A DNA stretch of 64,000 nucleotides from Shinella sp. WSJ-2 (GCF_003432075.1 NZ_QWBU01000003.1:434001-498000), one strand, 5' to 3'. Positions 17,617 to 27,485 are shown, numbered from the stretch's first letter. Numbers and translations are program-made. Notes: a model not told the origin generated them from the letters alone.

Positions 17617-19848
17617 ATGATGCGCCAATATGAACTCGTCGAACGGGTTCAGAAGTACAAGCCCGACGTCAACGAGGCCCTGCTGAACAGGGCCTATGTC
17701 TATGCGATGCAAAAGCATGGGCAGCAGAAGCGGGCGAGCGGCGACCCCTATATCTCCCATCCCCTCGAAGTCGCCGCCATCCTGACCGACATGCGCCTCG
17801 ACGAATCGACGATCGCGGTCGCCCTGCTGCACGATACGATCGAGGACACCAGCGCGACGCGCGGCGAGATCGACGAACTGTTCGGCGAGGATATCGGCGC
17901 GCTGGTCGAAGGTCTCACCAAGATCAAGAAGCTCGATCTGGTTTCCAAGAAGGCCAAGCAGGCGGAAAACCTGCGCAAGCTGCTGCTTGCCATTTCCGAT
18001 GACGTCCGTGTGCTGCTCGTCAAGCTCGCCGACCGGCTGCACAATATGCGCACGCTGGACCATATGACGCCGGAAAAGCGCGCCCGCATTTCCGAGGAGA
18101 CGATGGATATCTATGCGCCGCTCGCCGGCCGCATGGGCATGCAGGACATGCGCGAGGAGCTGGAAAACCTCTCCTTCCGCCATATCAATCCCGAAGCTTT
18201 CGAGACCGTCACGAAGAAGCTGGAGGAGCTTTCTCGCCGCAACGAAGGCCTGATCCGCAAGATCGAGGACGAGCTGCGCGAATTGCTCGTGGTCAACGGC
18301 CTCGACGACGCGCTCGTCAAGGGCCGGCAAAAGACGGTCTATTCGGTCTTCCGTAAGATGCAGTCGAAGTCGCTGTCCTTCGAGCAGCTCTCCGACGTCT
18401 ACGCCTTCCGCATCCTTGTCGACGATATTCCGGCCTGTTACGCCGCGCTTGGCATCGTGCACACGCGCTGGCGCGTCGTGCCAGGCCGCTTCAAGGACTA
18501 TATCTCGACACCGAAGCAGAACGACTACCAGTCGATCCACACCACGATCGTTGGCCCCTCACGCCAGCGCATCGAGCTGCAGATCCGCACCAAGCGCATG
18601 CACGAGATCGCCGAATACGGTATCGCGGCGCATTCGCTCTACAAGGACAAGGAAGTGGTGAACGGCGACGAGCGCACGACGTCGCCGCGCTCCAATGCCT
18701 ATGCCATGCTGCGCCGGACGATCGAGTCGCTGGCCGAGGGCGACAATCCGGAAGAGTTTCTTGAGCATACCAAGCTGGAACTGTTCCAGGACCAAGTCTT
18801 CACTTTCACGCCGAAGGGCCAGCTGATCACGCTGCCGCGCGGCGCTACCCCCATTGATTTCGCCTATGCGGTGCACACCAATGTCGGCGATACCTGCGTC
18901 GGCGCCAAGATCAACGGCCGTATCATGCCGCTCGTCACACGGCTCTCCAACGGCGACGAGGTGGAAATCATCCGCTCCGGCATTCAGGTGCCGCCGCCTG
19001 CCTGGGAAGAGATCGTCGTCACCGGCAAGGCGCGCGCCGCCATTCGCCGCGCCACCCGCGCCGCCGTGCGAAAACAATATGCCGGGCTCGGCTATCGCAT
19101 TCTGGAGCGCACGTTCGATCGTGCTGGAAAATCCTTCTCGCGGGACGGTCTGAAGCCGGTGCTGCACCGGCTCGGCCAGAAGGATGTCGAGGACGCCATC
19201 GCGTCCGTCGGCCGCGGTGAGCTGTCCTCGCTCGACGTGCTGCGCGCCGTCTTCCCGGATTATCAGGACGAGCGCGTGACGGTGAAGCCCAACACGGAGG
19301 AGGGCTGGTTCAATATGCGCAGCGCCGCCGGCATGGTCTTCAAGCTGCCCGGCAAGGCGAAATCCGCGCTGGAAGGCGCAGAGACGGAAACCGGTCCCGA
19401 AGCCCTGCCGATCCGCGGCCTCTCCGGCAACGCCGAGGTGCATTTCTCCGCCGGCGGCGCCGTGCCTGGCGATCGCATTGTCGGGATCATGGAAAAGGAC
19501 AAGGGCATCACGATCTATCCGATCCAGTCGCCGGCGCTGCAGAAGTTCGACGACGAGCCCGAACGCTGGATCGACGTGCGCTGGGATCTGGATGAGGCCA
19601 ACAACACCCGTTTTATGGCGCGCATCATGATCAACGCGCTGAACGAGCCGGGCACGCTTGCCGAAGTCACCCAGACGATCGCAACCAGCGACGTCAATAT
19701 CCGCTCCATGTCGATGACGCGGGTGGCGACGGACTTCACCGAAGTGCACATTGATCTCGAGGTCTGGGATCTGCGCCAGCTGAATCAGCTGATGGGCCAG
19801 CTCAAGGAGCTCCAGTGCGTTTCGACGATCAGTCGTGTGTTCACATGA
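17617..19848 (+). CDS. rsh: Bifunctional (p)ppGpp synthetase/hydrolase
   Basis: The 743-residue product has the four domains of long RSH enzymes in order. The HD hydrolase (about 25-190) shows ISHPLEVAAIL and LLHDTIEDT. The RelA/SpoT synthetase (about 235-350) shows SVFRKMQSK, YAFRILVDD and DYISTPKQNDYQSIHT. A TGS domain (about 390-450) and a C-terminal ACT domain (about 665-743) follow. The intact HD motif indicates hydrolysis as well as synthesis, the single-RSH state normal for alphaproteobacteria. A GGAGG lies before the ATG. It is the only stringent-response synthetase in the window and adjoins rpoZ. Confidence 0.96.
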   Translation: MMRQYELVERVQKYKPDVNEALLNRAYVYAMQKHGQQKRASGDPYISHPLEVAAILTDMRLDESTIAVALLHDTIEDTSATRGEIDELFGEDIGALVEGLTKIKKLDLVSKKAKQAENLRKLLLAISDDVRVLLVKLADRLHNMRTLDHMTPEKRARISEETMDIYAPLAGRMGMQDMREELENLSFRHINPEAFETVTKKLEELSRRNEGLIRKIEDELRELLVVNGLDDALVKGRQKTVYSVFRKMQSKSLSFEQLSDVYAFRILVDDIPACYAALGIVHTRWRVVPGRFKDYISTPKQNDYQSIHTTIVGPSRQRIELQIRTKRMHEIAEYGIAAHSLYKDKEVVNGDERTTSPRSNAYAMLRRTIESLAEGDNPEEFLEHTKLELFQDQVFTFTPKGQLITLPRGATPIDFAYAVHTNVGDTCVGAKINGRIMPLVTRLSNGDEVEIIRSGIQVPPPAWEEIVVTGKARAAIRRATRAAVRKQYAGLGYRILERTFDRAGKSFSRDGLKPVLHRLGQKDVEDAIASVGRGELSSLDVLRAVFPDYQDERVTVKPNTEEGWFNMRSAAGMVFKLPGKAKSALEGAETETGPEALPIRGLSGNAEVHFSAGGAVPGDRIVGIMEKDKGITIYPIQSPALQKFDDEPERWIDVRWDLDEANNTRFMARIMINALNEPGTLAEVTQTIATSDVNIRSMSMTRVATDFTEVHIDLEVWDLRQLNQLMGQLKELQCVSTISRVFT

Positions 19849-19873
19849 CGGTTCCCATGCAAAAATATGGCAT

Positions 19874-19896
19874 CCTGCCTTGAATGAGGCAGGTTT
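19874..19896 (+). terminator. Possible terminator after rsh
   Basis: A 7-bp stem, CCTGCCT with AGGCAGG (19874-19880, 19887-19893), a 6-base loop and three Ts lie 25 bases past the rsh stop. The T-tract is short. Confidence 0.55.
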
Positions 19897-20016
19897 GCCC
19901 AAGATTTGACCAGTCGTTATGCGCTTTACGCATGGCTGTATTGGAATAGTGTCGCTGGTGCCTTTGGGTGTCTCATCCTATCTTCTGCATCGGGAGGTAA
20001 CCGAAAGAGGTTTACC

Positions 20017-20169
20017 ATGTTGAAGCAGATCAAGAACTTCGCCCGCGCCCTGCGTGTACCGAACTCCGAAGAGCGCGAAATCGCCTATCTCAACGGTGCG
20101 ATCGACCGGATCGACCTGGAATATCGCCAGCGTCAGATCGACCGCGGCCTGTTCCGCAAGTCTTTCTAA
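20017..20169 (+). CDS. Small DUF3563-like protein
   Basis: The ATG at 20017, after AAGAGG, gives 50 residues. The sequence has a basic amphipathic start (MLKQIKNFARALRVP) and then EEREIAYLNGAIDRIDLEYRQRQIDRG, matching the short DUF3563-type proteins with conserved AYL...D..DLE.R. Function is unknown. Length and composition suggest a small helical cytoplasmic protein. It is a lone gene between rsh and the DUF2062 gene. Confidence 0.75.
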   Translation: MLKQIKNFARALRVPNSEEREIAYLNGAIDRIDLEYRQRQIDRGLFRKSF

Positions 20170-20289
20170 CTCTTGAGATCGAGTGGCGCACAGGGTGCGC
20201 CACGGCCGTCCGCGGCGCCGTGATGGCCGCCCGTCAGCGCCCCCTTGGCGCCATTGAAATGCCATTAACGGATCGGCTATGTCTTGGGC

Positions 20290-20886
20290 ATGTTGTTCAG
20301 ACGCCGAAAAAAGGCCTCGATGGCTGACCGGTTGCGCGAATTCTTCTGGCCGCGCAAAGGGTTGACGCGTCCGGCGCGTTATCTTGCCAAGCGAATCCTG
20401 CGTCTCTCCGCGTCACCGCACGCGGTGGCCGCAGGGGTTGCGGCCGGTACGTTTTCGGCTTTCACGCCGCTCATCGGATTCCATATCATCTTTGGCATGG
20501 CGCTCGCCTATCTTGTAGCCGGCAATCTGCTGGCCGCAGCGCTTGCCACGACCATCGCCAATCCGCTCACCATTCCGCTGATCGCCCTCGCGACCTTCCG
20601 TGTCGGCGAGGCCCTTCTCGGTATTACCTCCAGCGAAGCGGTGACGGCGGCTGAACTCTTCCATCGGCTGGAGCATCTGCAGCTTTCCGAACTCTGGCAG
20701 CCGGTCTTGAAGCCAATGCTCGCAGGCGCCGGCCTTCTCGGCCTTGTAACCGCCGCCATCGCCTATGGCGTGACACGCTTTGCCGTGCGCGCCTTCAAGG
20801 CGCGGCGTCACGCACGCCTTCTGGACCGCGCCGGCCTTTCCCCGACCCGCACAACACCACTTTCCCCCGGAGAAACGACCCTATGA
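20290..20886 (+). CDS. DUF2062 membrane protein
   Basis: From the ATG at 20290 the protein has 198 residues; an in-frame TTG lies six bases upstream. A basic N terminus (LFRRRKKAS) precedes the DUF2062 region with [30 protein letters not shown], an [11 protein letters not shown] segment, and a last transmembrane helix near residues 145-165. About three to four membrane helices are seen. The family's role is unknown. It overlaps acpS by ATGA, so it belongs to the acpS-lepB-rnc-era group. Confidence 0.85.
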   Translation: MLFRRRKKASMADRLREFFWPRKGLTRPARYLAKRILRLSASPHAVAAGVAAGTFSAFTPLIGFHIIFGMALAYLVAGNLLAAALATTIANPLTIPLIALATFRVGEALLGITSSEAVTAAELFHRLEHLQLSELWQPVLKPMLAGAGLLGLVTAAIAYGVTRFAVRAFKARRHARLLDRAGLSPTRTTPLSPGETTL

Positions 20887-21293
20887 TCATCGGTATCGGC
20901 AGCGACCTCATCGACATCCGCCGGGTGGAGAAGTCGCTGGAGCGGTTCGGCGAGCGCTTTACGGAGCGCTGCTTCACCGAGGTCGAACGGGCGAAATCCG
21001 ACGGGCGCAAGAACCGTGCGGCATCCTACGCCAAGCGCTTCGCCGCCAAGGAGGCCTGTTCCAAGGCGCTTGGCACGGGTCTGGCGCAGGGCGTGTTCTG
21101 GAAGGACATGGGCGTCGTCAATCTGCCGGGCGGCAAGCCGACGATGAAGCTGACGGGCGGGGCGCTGGAACGGCTGAAGCAGATGCTTCCCGCAGGCCAC
21201 GAGGCACGCATCCACATTACCATCACCGACGACTTTCCGCTGGCCCAGGCCTTCGTGATCATCGAGGCGCTGCCGCCGGTAACGCCCGGATAG
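20883..21293 (+). CDS. acpS: Holo-[acyl-carrier-protein] synthase
   Basis: This 136-residue enzyme transfers 4'-phosphopantetheine from CoA to a serine of apo-ACP, enabling fatty acid synthesis. It shows the two family motifs: [13 protein letters not shown] with the metal-binding Asp near residue 8, and [14 protein letters not shown] with the conserved Glu and Lys. It starts within the stop of the DUF2062 gene (ATGA) and lies 67 bases before lepB. Confidence 0.95.
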   Translation: MIIGIGSDLIDIRRVEKSLERFGERFTERCFTEVERAKSDGRKNRAASYAKRFAAKEACSKALGTGLAQGVFWKDMGVVNLPGGKPTMKLTGGALERLKQMLPAGHEARIHITITDDFPLAQAFVIIEALPPVTPG

Positions 21294-21360
21294 CCGGTAT
21301 TCCGCGTCTTTTTGACCGACGCGATTTCCAACAGACAACCTTTCCTCTATAGAGGGCCAA

Positions 21361-22131
21361 ATGTTCGCAAATAAGGAAAAGTCCGGCGTGGCAGAGAAGA
21401 CAGAAAAGGCCGAAGGCGGCCTGTGGGAAAACGTCAAGGTCATCATCCAGGCGCTGCTGCTCGCCGTGGTGATCCGAACCGTGCTCTTCCAGCCCTTCAC
21501 GATCCCTTCCGGCTCCATGATGCCGACGCTGCTGGTCGGCGACTACCTCTTCGTCAACAAGTTCTCCTACGGCTATTCGAAATATTCGCTGCCGTTCTCG
21601 CCGAATCTGTTCTCCGGCCGCATCTTCGCAAGCGAGCCGAAGCGCGGCGACATCGTCGTCTTCCGCTTCCCGCCGAACCCCGATATCGACTACATCAAGC
21701 GCCTCGTCGGCCTGCCGGGTGACCGCATCCAGGTCAAGGACAGCGAGCTTTACGTCAATGGTGTCGCTGTGCCGCGCGAGCACAACGGCTTCTTCCGCGC
21801 CGATGACCAGTACGACACCGGCGAAGACGTTCCGGTGTTCCGTGAGACGCTCGACAACGGCGTGACCTACGACACGCTCGACACGCGCCCTGGCACGGTC
21901 GGCGACAACACGCGCGAGTTCATCGTGCCCGAAGGCCACTATTTCATGATGGGCGACAACCGCGACAACTCGGCCGACAGCCGCTTCGACGTCGGTTTCG
22001 TGCCGGCGGAAAACCTGATCGGCCGCGCCAGCCTGATCTTCTTCTCGCTCGGCCATGACACGTCCTTCAGCGAAATCTGGAAGTGGCCGACGAATCTGCG
22101 CTGGGATCGCCTGTTCAAGGTCGTTGAATGA
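21361..22131 (+). CDS. lepB: Signal peptidase I
   Basis: This 256-residue inner-membrane protease removes signal peptides on the periplasmic side. After a cytosolic start, one membrane helix (about 25-43) leads to PSGSMMPTL with nucleophile Ser52. The general base is Lys113 in IKRLVGLPGDR, and the box MGDNRDNSADSR follows. It overlaps rnc by ATGA. Confidence 0.97.
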   Translation: MFANKEKSGVAEKTEKAEGGLWENVKVIIQALLLAVVIRTVLFQPFTIPSGSMMPTLLVGDYLFVNKFSYGYSKYSLPFSPNLFSGRIFASEPKRGDIVVFRFPPNPDIDYIKRLVGLPGDRIQVKDSELYVNGVAVPREHNGFFRADDQYDTGEDVPVFRETLDNGVTYDTLDTRPGTVGDNTREFIVPEGHYFMMGDNRDNSADSRFDVGFVPAENLIGRASLIFFSLGHDTSFSEIWKWPTNLRWDRLFKVVE

Positions 22132-22847
22132 AGGGCGCCATTCCGCTGAACGACGTCAACCGCAAGGCTCTCGAGGAGCTGATCGGCTACGCCTTCACCG
22201 ACAAGGACCGTCTCGACCGGGCGATCACGCATGCGAGCGCTCGGCCGGGAAAAGGCAGCAATTACGAACGGCTTGAATTCCTCGGCGACCGCGTGCTCGG
22301 GCTCTGCGTCGCCGAGATGCTGTTCCGCACCTTTCGCGATGCGAAGGAGGGCGAGCTTTCCGTTCGCCTGAACCAGCTGGTCAGTGCGGAAAGCTGTGCG
22401 GCGGTCTCCGACGACCTTGGCTTGCACCGCTTCATCCGCACCGGCGCGGATGTGAAAAAGCTCACCGGAAAAGCCATGCTGAATGTGCGCGCCGATGTGG
22501 TAGAGTCGCTGATCGCCGCGATCTATCTCGACGGCGGGTTGGAAGCCGCCCGCGGCTTCATCCTGCGCAACTGGGAGGGCAGGGCGGCCCGTGCGGAAGG
22601 CGCGCGGCGCGATGCCAAGACCGAATTGCAGGAATGGGCGCACGCCCGTTTCGGCCTGACGCCGAACTACAAGGTGGACGAGCGCTCCGGCCCGGACCAC
22701 GATCCCCGCTTCACCGTGACGGTGGAAATCAGGGGCGTGAAGCCGGAAACCGGCATCGACCGCTCGAAACGGGCCGCCGAACAGGCGGCCGCAACGAAGA
22801 TATTGGAACGCGAGGGCGTCTGGCCGAAGAGCCAGGGCGCGGATTAA
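22128..22847 (+). CDS. rnc: Ribonuclease III
   Basis: This 239-residue protein has an N-terminal RNase III domain with the signature ERLEFLGDRVLGL and the second catalytic cluster near DVVESLIAAIYLDGG. A C-terminal double-stranded RNA-binding domain contains KTELQEWAHARFG and AAEQAAATKILE. It cuts double-stranded RNA in rRNA precursors and many mRNAs. It overlaps lepB by four bases, and era starts nine bases after its stop, a common bacterial gene order. Confidence 0.97.
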   Translation: MKGAIPLNDVNRKALEELIGYAFTDKDRLDRAITHASARPGKGSNYERLEFLGDRVLGLCVAEMLFRTFRDAKEGELSVRLNQLVSAESCAAVSDDLGLHRFIRTGADVKKLTGKAMLNVRADVVESLIAAIYLDGGLEAARGFILRNWEGRAARAEGARRDAKTELQEWAHARFGLTPNYKVDERSGPDHDPRFTVTVEIRGVKPETGIDRSKRAAEQAAATKILEREGVWPKSQGAD

Positions 22848-22856
22848 ACGGACAAC

Positions 22857-23801
22857 ATGACCGAAGAACAGAACAACCCCGCCGAGACTGGCGCTGCCGT
22901 CGAAGGCCCGACCCGCTCGGGCTTCGTGGCGCTGATCGGTGCGACCAATGCCGGCAAATCGACGCTGGTCAACCGCCTCGTCGGCGCCAAGGTGTCGATC
23001 GTCAGCCATAAGGTGCAGACGACGCGCGCCATCGTGCGCGGCATCGCCATCCACAACAACGCCCAGATCGTTTTCATGGACACGCCCGGCATCTTCAAGC
23101 CGCGCCGAAGGCTGGACCGCGCCATGGTCACGACCGCCTGGGGTGGCGCCAAGGATGCCGACTTCATCATGTTCCTGATCGACAGCGAGCGCGGCCTGAA
23201 GGGAGATGCCGAGACGATCCTGGAAGGGCTGAAGGAAGTCCACCAGCCGAAGATCCTCGTCTTGAATAAGGTCGACCGCGTCAAGCCGGAGGACCTCCTG
23301 AAGCTGACGGCTGCCGTCAACGAGGTGGTCAAGTTCGAGCGCACCTTCATGATCTCGGCGCTGAACGGCTCGGGCTGCGAAGACGTGATGGATTACCTCG
23401 CCGCCGCGCTGCCGGAAGGCCCCTGGTACTATCCGGAGGACCAGATTTCCGACCTGCCGATGCGCCAGCTCGCGGCCGAAATCACGCGCGAAAAACTGTT
23501 CCTGCGCCTGCATCAGGAGCTTCCCTATTCCTCGCATGTCGAGACGGAGAAGTGGGAGGAGCGCAAGGACGGTTCGGTGCGCATCGAACAGGTCATCTAT
23601 GTCGAACGCGACAGCCAGAAGAAGATCGCACTCGGCAAGAACGGCGACGCGATCAAGGCGATCTCCACGGCGTCCCGCAAGGAGCTGTCGGAAATCCTCG
23701 AGCAGACCGTGCACCTCTTCCTCTTCGTGAAGGTGCGCGAAAACTGGGGCGACGACCCGGCCCGCTTCCGCGAAATGGGGCTGGATTTCCCGACGTCTTG
23801 A
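22857..23801 (+). CDS. era: GTPase Era
   Basis: This 314-residue protein has GTPase motifs GATNAGKST (G1), DTPG (G3) and NKVD (G4), then a C-terminal KH domain with EQVIYVERDSQKKIALGKNGDAIK. Era binds the 3' end of 16S rRNA and assists 30S assembly. It is the last gene of the acpS-lepB-rnc-era run; recO, often next in related genomes, lies 9.3 kb further on. Confidence 0.97.
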   Translation: MTEEQNNPAETGAAVEGPTRSGFVALIGATNAGKSTLVNRLVGAKVSIVSHKVQTTRAIVRGIAIHNNAQIVFMDTPGIFKPRRRLDRAMVTTAWGGAKDADFIMFLIDSERGLKGDAETILEGLKEVHQPKILVLNKVDRVKPEDLLKLTAAVNEVVKFERTFMISALNGSGCEDVMDYLAAALPEGPWYYPEDQISDLPMRQLAAEITREKLFLRLHQELPYSSHVETEKWEERKDGSVRIEQVIYVERDSQKKIALGKNGDAIKAISTASRKELSEILEQTVHLFLFVKVRENWGDDPARFREMGLDFPTS

Positions 23802-23810
23802 TTTTGAGAG

Positions 23811-23831
23811 TGGGGCTGCAACGCAGCCCCA
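23811..23831. terminator. Hairpin between convergent era and GGDEF-EAL genes
   Basis: A perfect 9-bp stem with a 3-base loop (TGGGGCTGC, GCAGCCCCA) lies between the two stops. T-tracts are weak on both strands. Confidence 0.6.
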
Positions 23832-23837
23832 TCTGCT

Positions 23838-26201
23838 TTACGCCCGCGCCCGACGCTCCGGGCTTTGCGCCGCATCGCGCGCCTTTTCCACCAGCCGCTG
23901 CATTGCCCAGATGCCAAGGTCTTCGAGTGGCTGCGGTTTGCAGATGAGATAGCCCTGGTAGAGGTCGCAACCGGCGGCGGCGAGCAGGCCCATCTTCTCC
24001 GTCGTATCGACACCTTCTGCGATCACCGACATATCCTGCGCATGGCAGAGGGCCACGAGGGCGCGCAGCGTCGGCAAGGCAGCCGAACGGGTGAGGCTTT
24101 CAACCAGTTCGCGGTCGAGCTTGATGGTCTCGGCGGGATATTCGATGATCTGCTGCACCGACGTATAGCCCGCTCCGAAATCGTCGATAGAGATGCGGAA
24201 GCCGCGGCTGCGCAGGATCTCGATATTGCGGCGCGACTGCTCGCCGAGCTTGACGGCGAAGGTCTCGGTCAGCTCGATCTCGATGAGACGCGGATCGACG
24301 CCATGCCGGTCCGCGCAATCGCAGAAATGATCGCTGATCGACTTGGTATAGAGCTCGGCCGAGGAGATGTTGATGCAGAGGATCGTTTCGGCGCCGAACA
24401 GCTTCTTGATCTGGCCGTATTCGGCCATCGCCCTGTCGATCACCCACCAGTCAATCTTGCTGAACAGGCCGGTCGTCTCGGCGATCGGGATGAATTCGTC
24501 GGGCGTGACGCGGCCGAGAACCGGCGAATTCCAGCGCAGCAACGCCTCGCAGCCCATCACCTTGCCGTGACCGTCGACGATCGGCATGTAGACGAGGTGG
24601 AATTCGCGGTCAGGATCGAGCACCCGCAGCTCTTCCTCGATGCGGCGCTGGCGGTTGCGCTTCTCGTGCAACGAACGGGAATAGCGCGCCGAGCCGTTCT
24701 TGCCCTGGGACTTCGCCTGGTACATGGCGGCATCCGCATTGGCGATGAGTTCGGGCAGGGTGCGGGCGTCCTCAGGATAGACGGCGATGCCGATGCTGGC
24801 GGTGACGGGATAGGCCTTGTCCAGCACCTCGAACCCTTCGCCGAACAGCGCCAGGATCTGGTTCGACGTCTCGGTAATCGTGCCGCTGCCCGGCTGGCAG
24901 CGCAGCATGATGGCGAATTCGTCGCCGGAAAGCCGCGCGAACAGACCATCCGGCAAGCCGCGTTCCGTGACGGCGCGCGCGACGATCGCCGAAATTCGGG
25001 CGGCGAGAACCTTCAGAAGCTCGTCGCCGATTTTGTGGCCGTGTTTGTCGTTGACGAACTTGAAGTTGTCGACGTCGATGAAGAGCAGGGTGCAGCCGAT
25101 ATCCTCGGCTTCTGCCTCTTCGAGGATCTGGGTGGAACGGATGTTGAAATATTCGCGGTTGGAAATGCCCGTCAGTGTGTCCGTCCAAGAGGCGTTGCGC
25201 ACGAGATCGAAGGATTGCATCGAATGGTCGTGCAGGCGCTTGACGTTGGCCGAGAGGCGGCCGATCTCGCCGGCCTCGTTCATGTCCGGCAATGCGCTGC
25301 GGCTGCCGGTCATGACGTCGGTGAGCTGTCGGTCGAGGCGGGCGATGGGATTGGTGATGTAGCGGCGCACAAGGCCGAGCACGAGCACGATGGTGCACAG
25401 GCTGAGCGCGATGGCGCCGAGCGCCAGCAGCGACTTCAGCGTCCAGAGCCGTTCATCGAGGAATGTAGGGTCAGGCGTCAGGCGTGCGAAGAGCGAGGGG
25501 CTGAGCGTCGCGGTGGCCGAAAGCGCGCCCTGGGCCAGAAGCTGGTGCTGGCCGATTTCGATCTCGGCGCCGTATTCCTTCTCCAGCGCGCGCTTCATGT
25601 CGAGGAAGAGCTTTGGCCTGACGGCCGTCTGCACGAGGATCGCGCCGTTCTTTGCGCTGGCGACGGGGCGGTTGAAGGTCAGCGGATCGATGAATTCCGA
25701 ATGCACGATCAGCGGCTCGATGCCCTCGACATTGAGGTAGCTCCAGGAGGACAGCCGCGGGCTCGCGATCACCTGGCGGGCATGCTCGACCTGCTGGCGC
25801 GTGATCTCGGCAAAGGGGTCGTCGCTGTTTTCATAATAGTAATCGACCGTCAGCGGCGGGCGGATGATGGCGACGGAGATGAATTTCTTGCCGTCTTCGG
25901 AGAGCGAGGTGATGCTCTGCTGCAAGCGCACGCCGAGCGCGTTCGAGCGATAGGCGGCGTCGGGCTCGTTGACGAAGAGACGCACGGCGCCGCCCTCGAC
26001 GAGCGAGTAGATCAGGCTGCGGTTCTGAGTCACCTCGTTCTGGAAGACGGCGGTCAGCAGGCCCATCTGCTGCCACAGGCGCGCGCGCTCCAGCCCGATG
26101 ACCGAGGCGCTCTGCACGTAATAGATCAGCGAGGCGGCAAGAACGTAGCCAGCCAGAATGACGGGGAAAATGAGGGAGAGGGCGCGTTTACCGAGCGTCA
26201 C
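23838..26201 (-). CDS. Membrane GGDEF-EAL c-di-GMP protein, MbaA-like
   Basis: This 787-residue protein has an N-terminal membrane helix (about 7-29), a periplasmic sensor of about 220 residues, a second helix (about 256-278), a HAMP segment (to about 330), a GGDEF domain (about 340-510) and an EAL domain (about 520-775). The GGDEF motif is SGDEF at 425-429. The EAL domain keeps EALLR (552-556), DDFGAGY, a following KLDRE and AEGVDT, so phosphodiesterase activity is likely; cyclase activity is uncertain. Its start overlaps the end of a PotD-like binding protein gene by 14 bases. Architecture, length, SGDEF variant and partner recall Vibrio cholerae MbaA. Confidence 0.9.
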   Translation of the reverse strand: MTLGKRALSLIFPVILAGYVLAASLIYYVQSASVIGLERARLWQQMGLLTAVFQNEVTQNRSLIYSLVEGGAVRLFVNEPDAAYRSNALGVRLQQSITSLSEDGKKFISVAIIRPPLTVDYYYENSDDPFAEITRQQVEHARQVIASPRLSSWSYLNVEGIEPLIVHSEFIDPLTFNRPVASAKNGAILVQTAVRPKLFLDMKRALEKEYGAEIEIGQHQLLAQGALSATATLSPSLFARLTPDPTFLDERLWTLKSLLALGAIALSLCTIVLVLGLVRRYITNPIARLDRQLTDVMTGSRSALPDMNEAGEIGRLSANVKRLHDHSMQSFDLVRNASWTDTLTGISNREYFNIRSTQILEEAEAEDIGCTLLFIDVDNFKFVNDKHGHKIGDELLKVLAARISAIVARAVTERGLPDGLFARLSGDEFAIMLRCQPGSGTITETSNQILALFGEGFEVLDKAYPVTASIGIAVYPEDARTLPELIANADAAMYQAKSQGKNGSARYSRSLHEKRNRQRRIEEELRVLDPDREFHLVYMPIVDGHGKVMGCEALLRWNSPVLGRVTPDEFIPIAETTGLFSKIDWWVIDRAMAEYGQIKKLFGAETILCINISSAELYTKSISDHFCDCADRHGVDPRLIEIELTETFAVKLGEQSRRNIEILRSRGFRISIDDFGAGYTSVQQIIEYPAETIKLDRELVESLTRSAALPTLRALVALCHAQDMSVIAEGVDTTEKMGLLAAAGCDLYQGYLICKPQPLEDLGIWAMQRLVEKARDAAQSPERRARA

Positions 26202-27237
26202 TGATCTTAGCCAGACTGCTGATGATGCGGCGGCGGGCCTGCACCGATTGCACGGTCAGTTCCTCCTGAAATTGGCTTTTGGCCAGGATTTCCGGTGCGG
26301 CATAGATTTCGGGATTGGAGCGCATGTCTTCCGGCAGCAGCGCCAAAGCGGCGGTGCTGGCGGTCGGCATGTTGAGTTTGACGGCGTTGCGGGCGCCGTT
26401 CGTGGCGTTGCTGATATAATCGACCAGCTTGAGCGCGAAATCCTTGTTCTGCGAGCGCGCGGTTATGGAAACGCAGTCGAGCCAGGAGAGCGTGCCCTCC
26501 TTCGGCACGACATAGCGCCAGAGACCGGGCGCGGAAACCTTGTCGTTCAGCGTGTACTGGTCGCCGCTGTAGCCGAGCGCCATCCAGATGTTCGGCCCCT
26601 TGTCGGCGCTCTGGATGGAGGTGATGACATAGTCGTAGGTGAGCACATAGGGCAGCTGCGCCTTCATCAGCTCATAGGCCGCCTTCAGCGTGTCGTTGTC
26701 ATTGGCATTGACCGACTTGCCGAGCAGCGCCAGGGGTGCGACGAAGGCCTCGGCATGGTCGTCATACATCGCGATGTGGCCGCGCAGGCTCTCGGCGGGC
26801 TTCATGATGTCCGCCCAGGAAGTGGGCGGCGTGGTGATTTTGTCCGAGCGGTAGAGGATGCCCATTGTGCCCCAGAAATAGGGCACGCCGAAGCCGCCGC
26901 AGCGTTTCGTCCAGCTGTCGGCATAGTCCTTCAGCGACGGCACATTCGTAGCGTCGATGGTCACGATGACGCCGCGATTGCCATAGAGCCGCGCGCCGTT
27001 CTCATTGGTGAGCACCACGTCGATATTGCTGTTGGGGTCGGCGAGGATTTCGTCGCGCGCGTCGCCGCTGTCGTAGAAGGTCTGGCGGACTTCGACACCC
27101 GTCTCGGCGGAGAAATCCTTGAGGATCTGCTCGTCGATATAGGATTCCCATATGAGCAGGTTGAGCGTGGTCGCGCTCACGGGGGCAGCCGCGGCGAAGG
27201 CCGTCAGTAAGACTGCTGCAAAGAGTGCGCCGCGCAT
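26188..27237 (-). CDS. Polyamine-type periplasmic binding protein, NspS/PotD-like
   Basis: This 349-residue protein has a signal peptide (cleavage near VSA at about 22) and the PotD/PotF-type start TLNLLIWESYIDEQILKDFSAETGVEV. Further segments are VVLTNENGARLY, PYFWGTMGILYRSDK and a late ITARSQNKDFALKLVDYI. PotD-family proteins bind spermidine, putrescine or similar cations. No permease or ATPase gene lies nearby. Instead the gene overlaps a membrane GGDEF-EAL gene, so signalling rather than import is the likely job, as for NspS. The ligand is not determinable here. Confidence 0.88.
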   Translation of the reverse strand: MRGALFAAVLLTAFAAAAPVSATTLNLLIWESYIDEQILKDFSAETGVEVRQTFYDSGDARDEILADPNSNIDVVLTNENGARLYGNRGVIVTIDATNVPSLKDYADSWTKRCGGFGVPYFWGTMGILYRSDKITTPPTSWADIMKPAESLRGHIAMYDDHAEAFVAPLALLGKSVNANDNDTLKAAYELMKAQLPYVLTYDYVITSIQSADKGPNIWMALGYSGDQYTLNDKVSAPGLWRYVVPKEGTLSWLDCVSITARSQNKDFALKLVDYISNATNGARNAVKLNMPTASTAALALLPEDMRSNPEIYAAPEILAKSQFQEELTVQSVQARRRIISSLAKISDAR

Positions 27238-27485
27238 GCCGAAGGCCCCGTTTCCCCTATGGGGGCAAGATAGGCGGCAAGACTTTATGAAGCGTTACAA
27301 CCGGTAAGCTCCTGTTATTGTCCATTCAACCCTGATGCGCTTCTGCGCAGCCGGGAAGGGCGTGATATATGTTGTGGACGTGGCGACGGCCCGCTCGCCG
27401 CGCGATTGGCCTGTTTACGGCCGCGCACTATGGTCGCCGCCCGCAAGGCACCTGCCTTCCAGAATGCCAGCCAGAGGAGTTCGCC

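Noticed and set aside
23865-26204. A 779-codon open frame on the plus strand
   Set aside because: Antisense to the GGDEF-EAL gene, whose motifs are unambiguous; the plus-strand product has no domain and a shadow-like composition.
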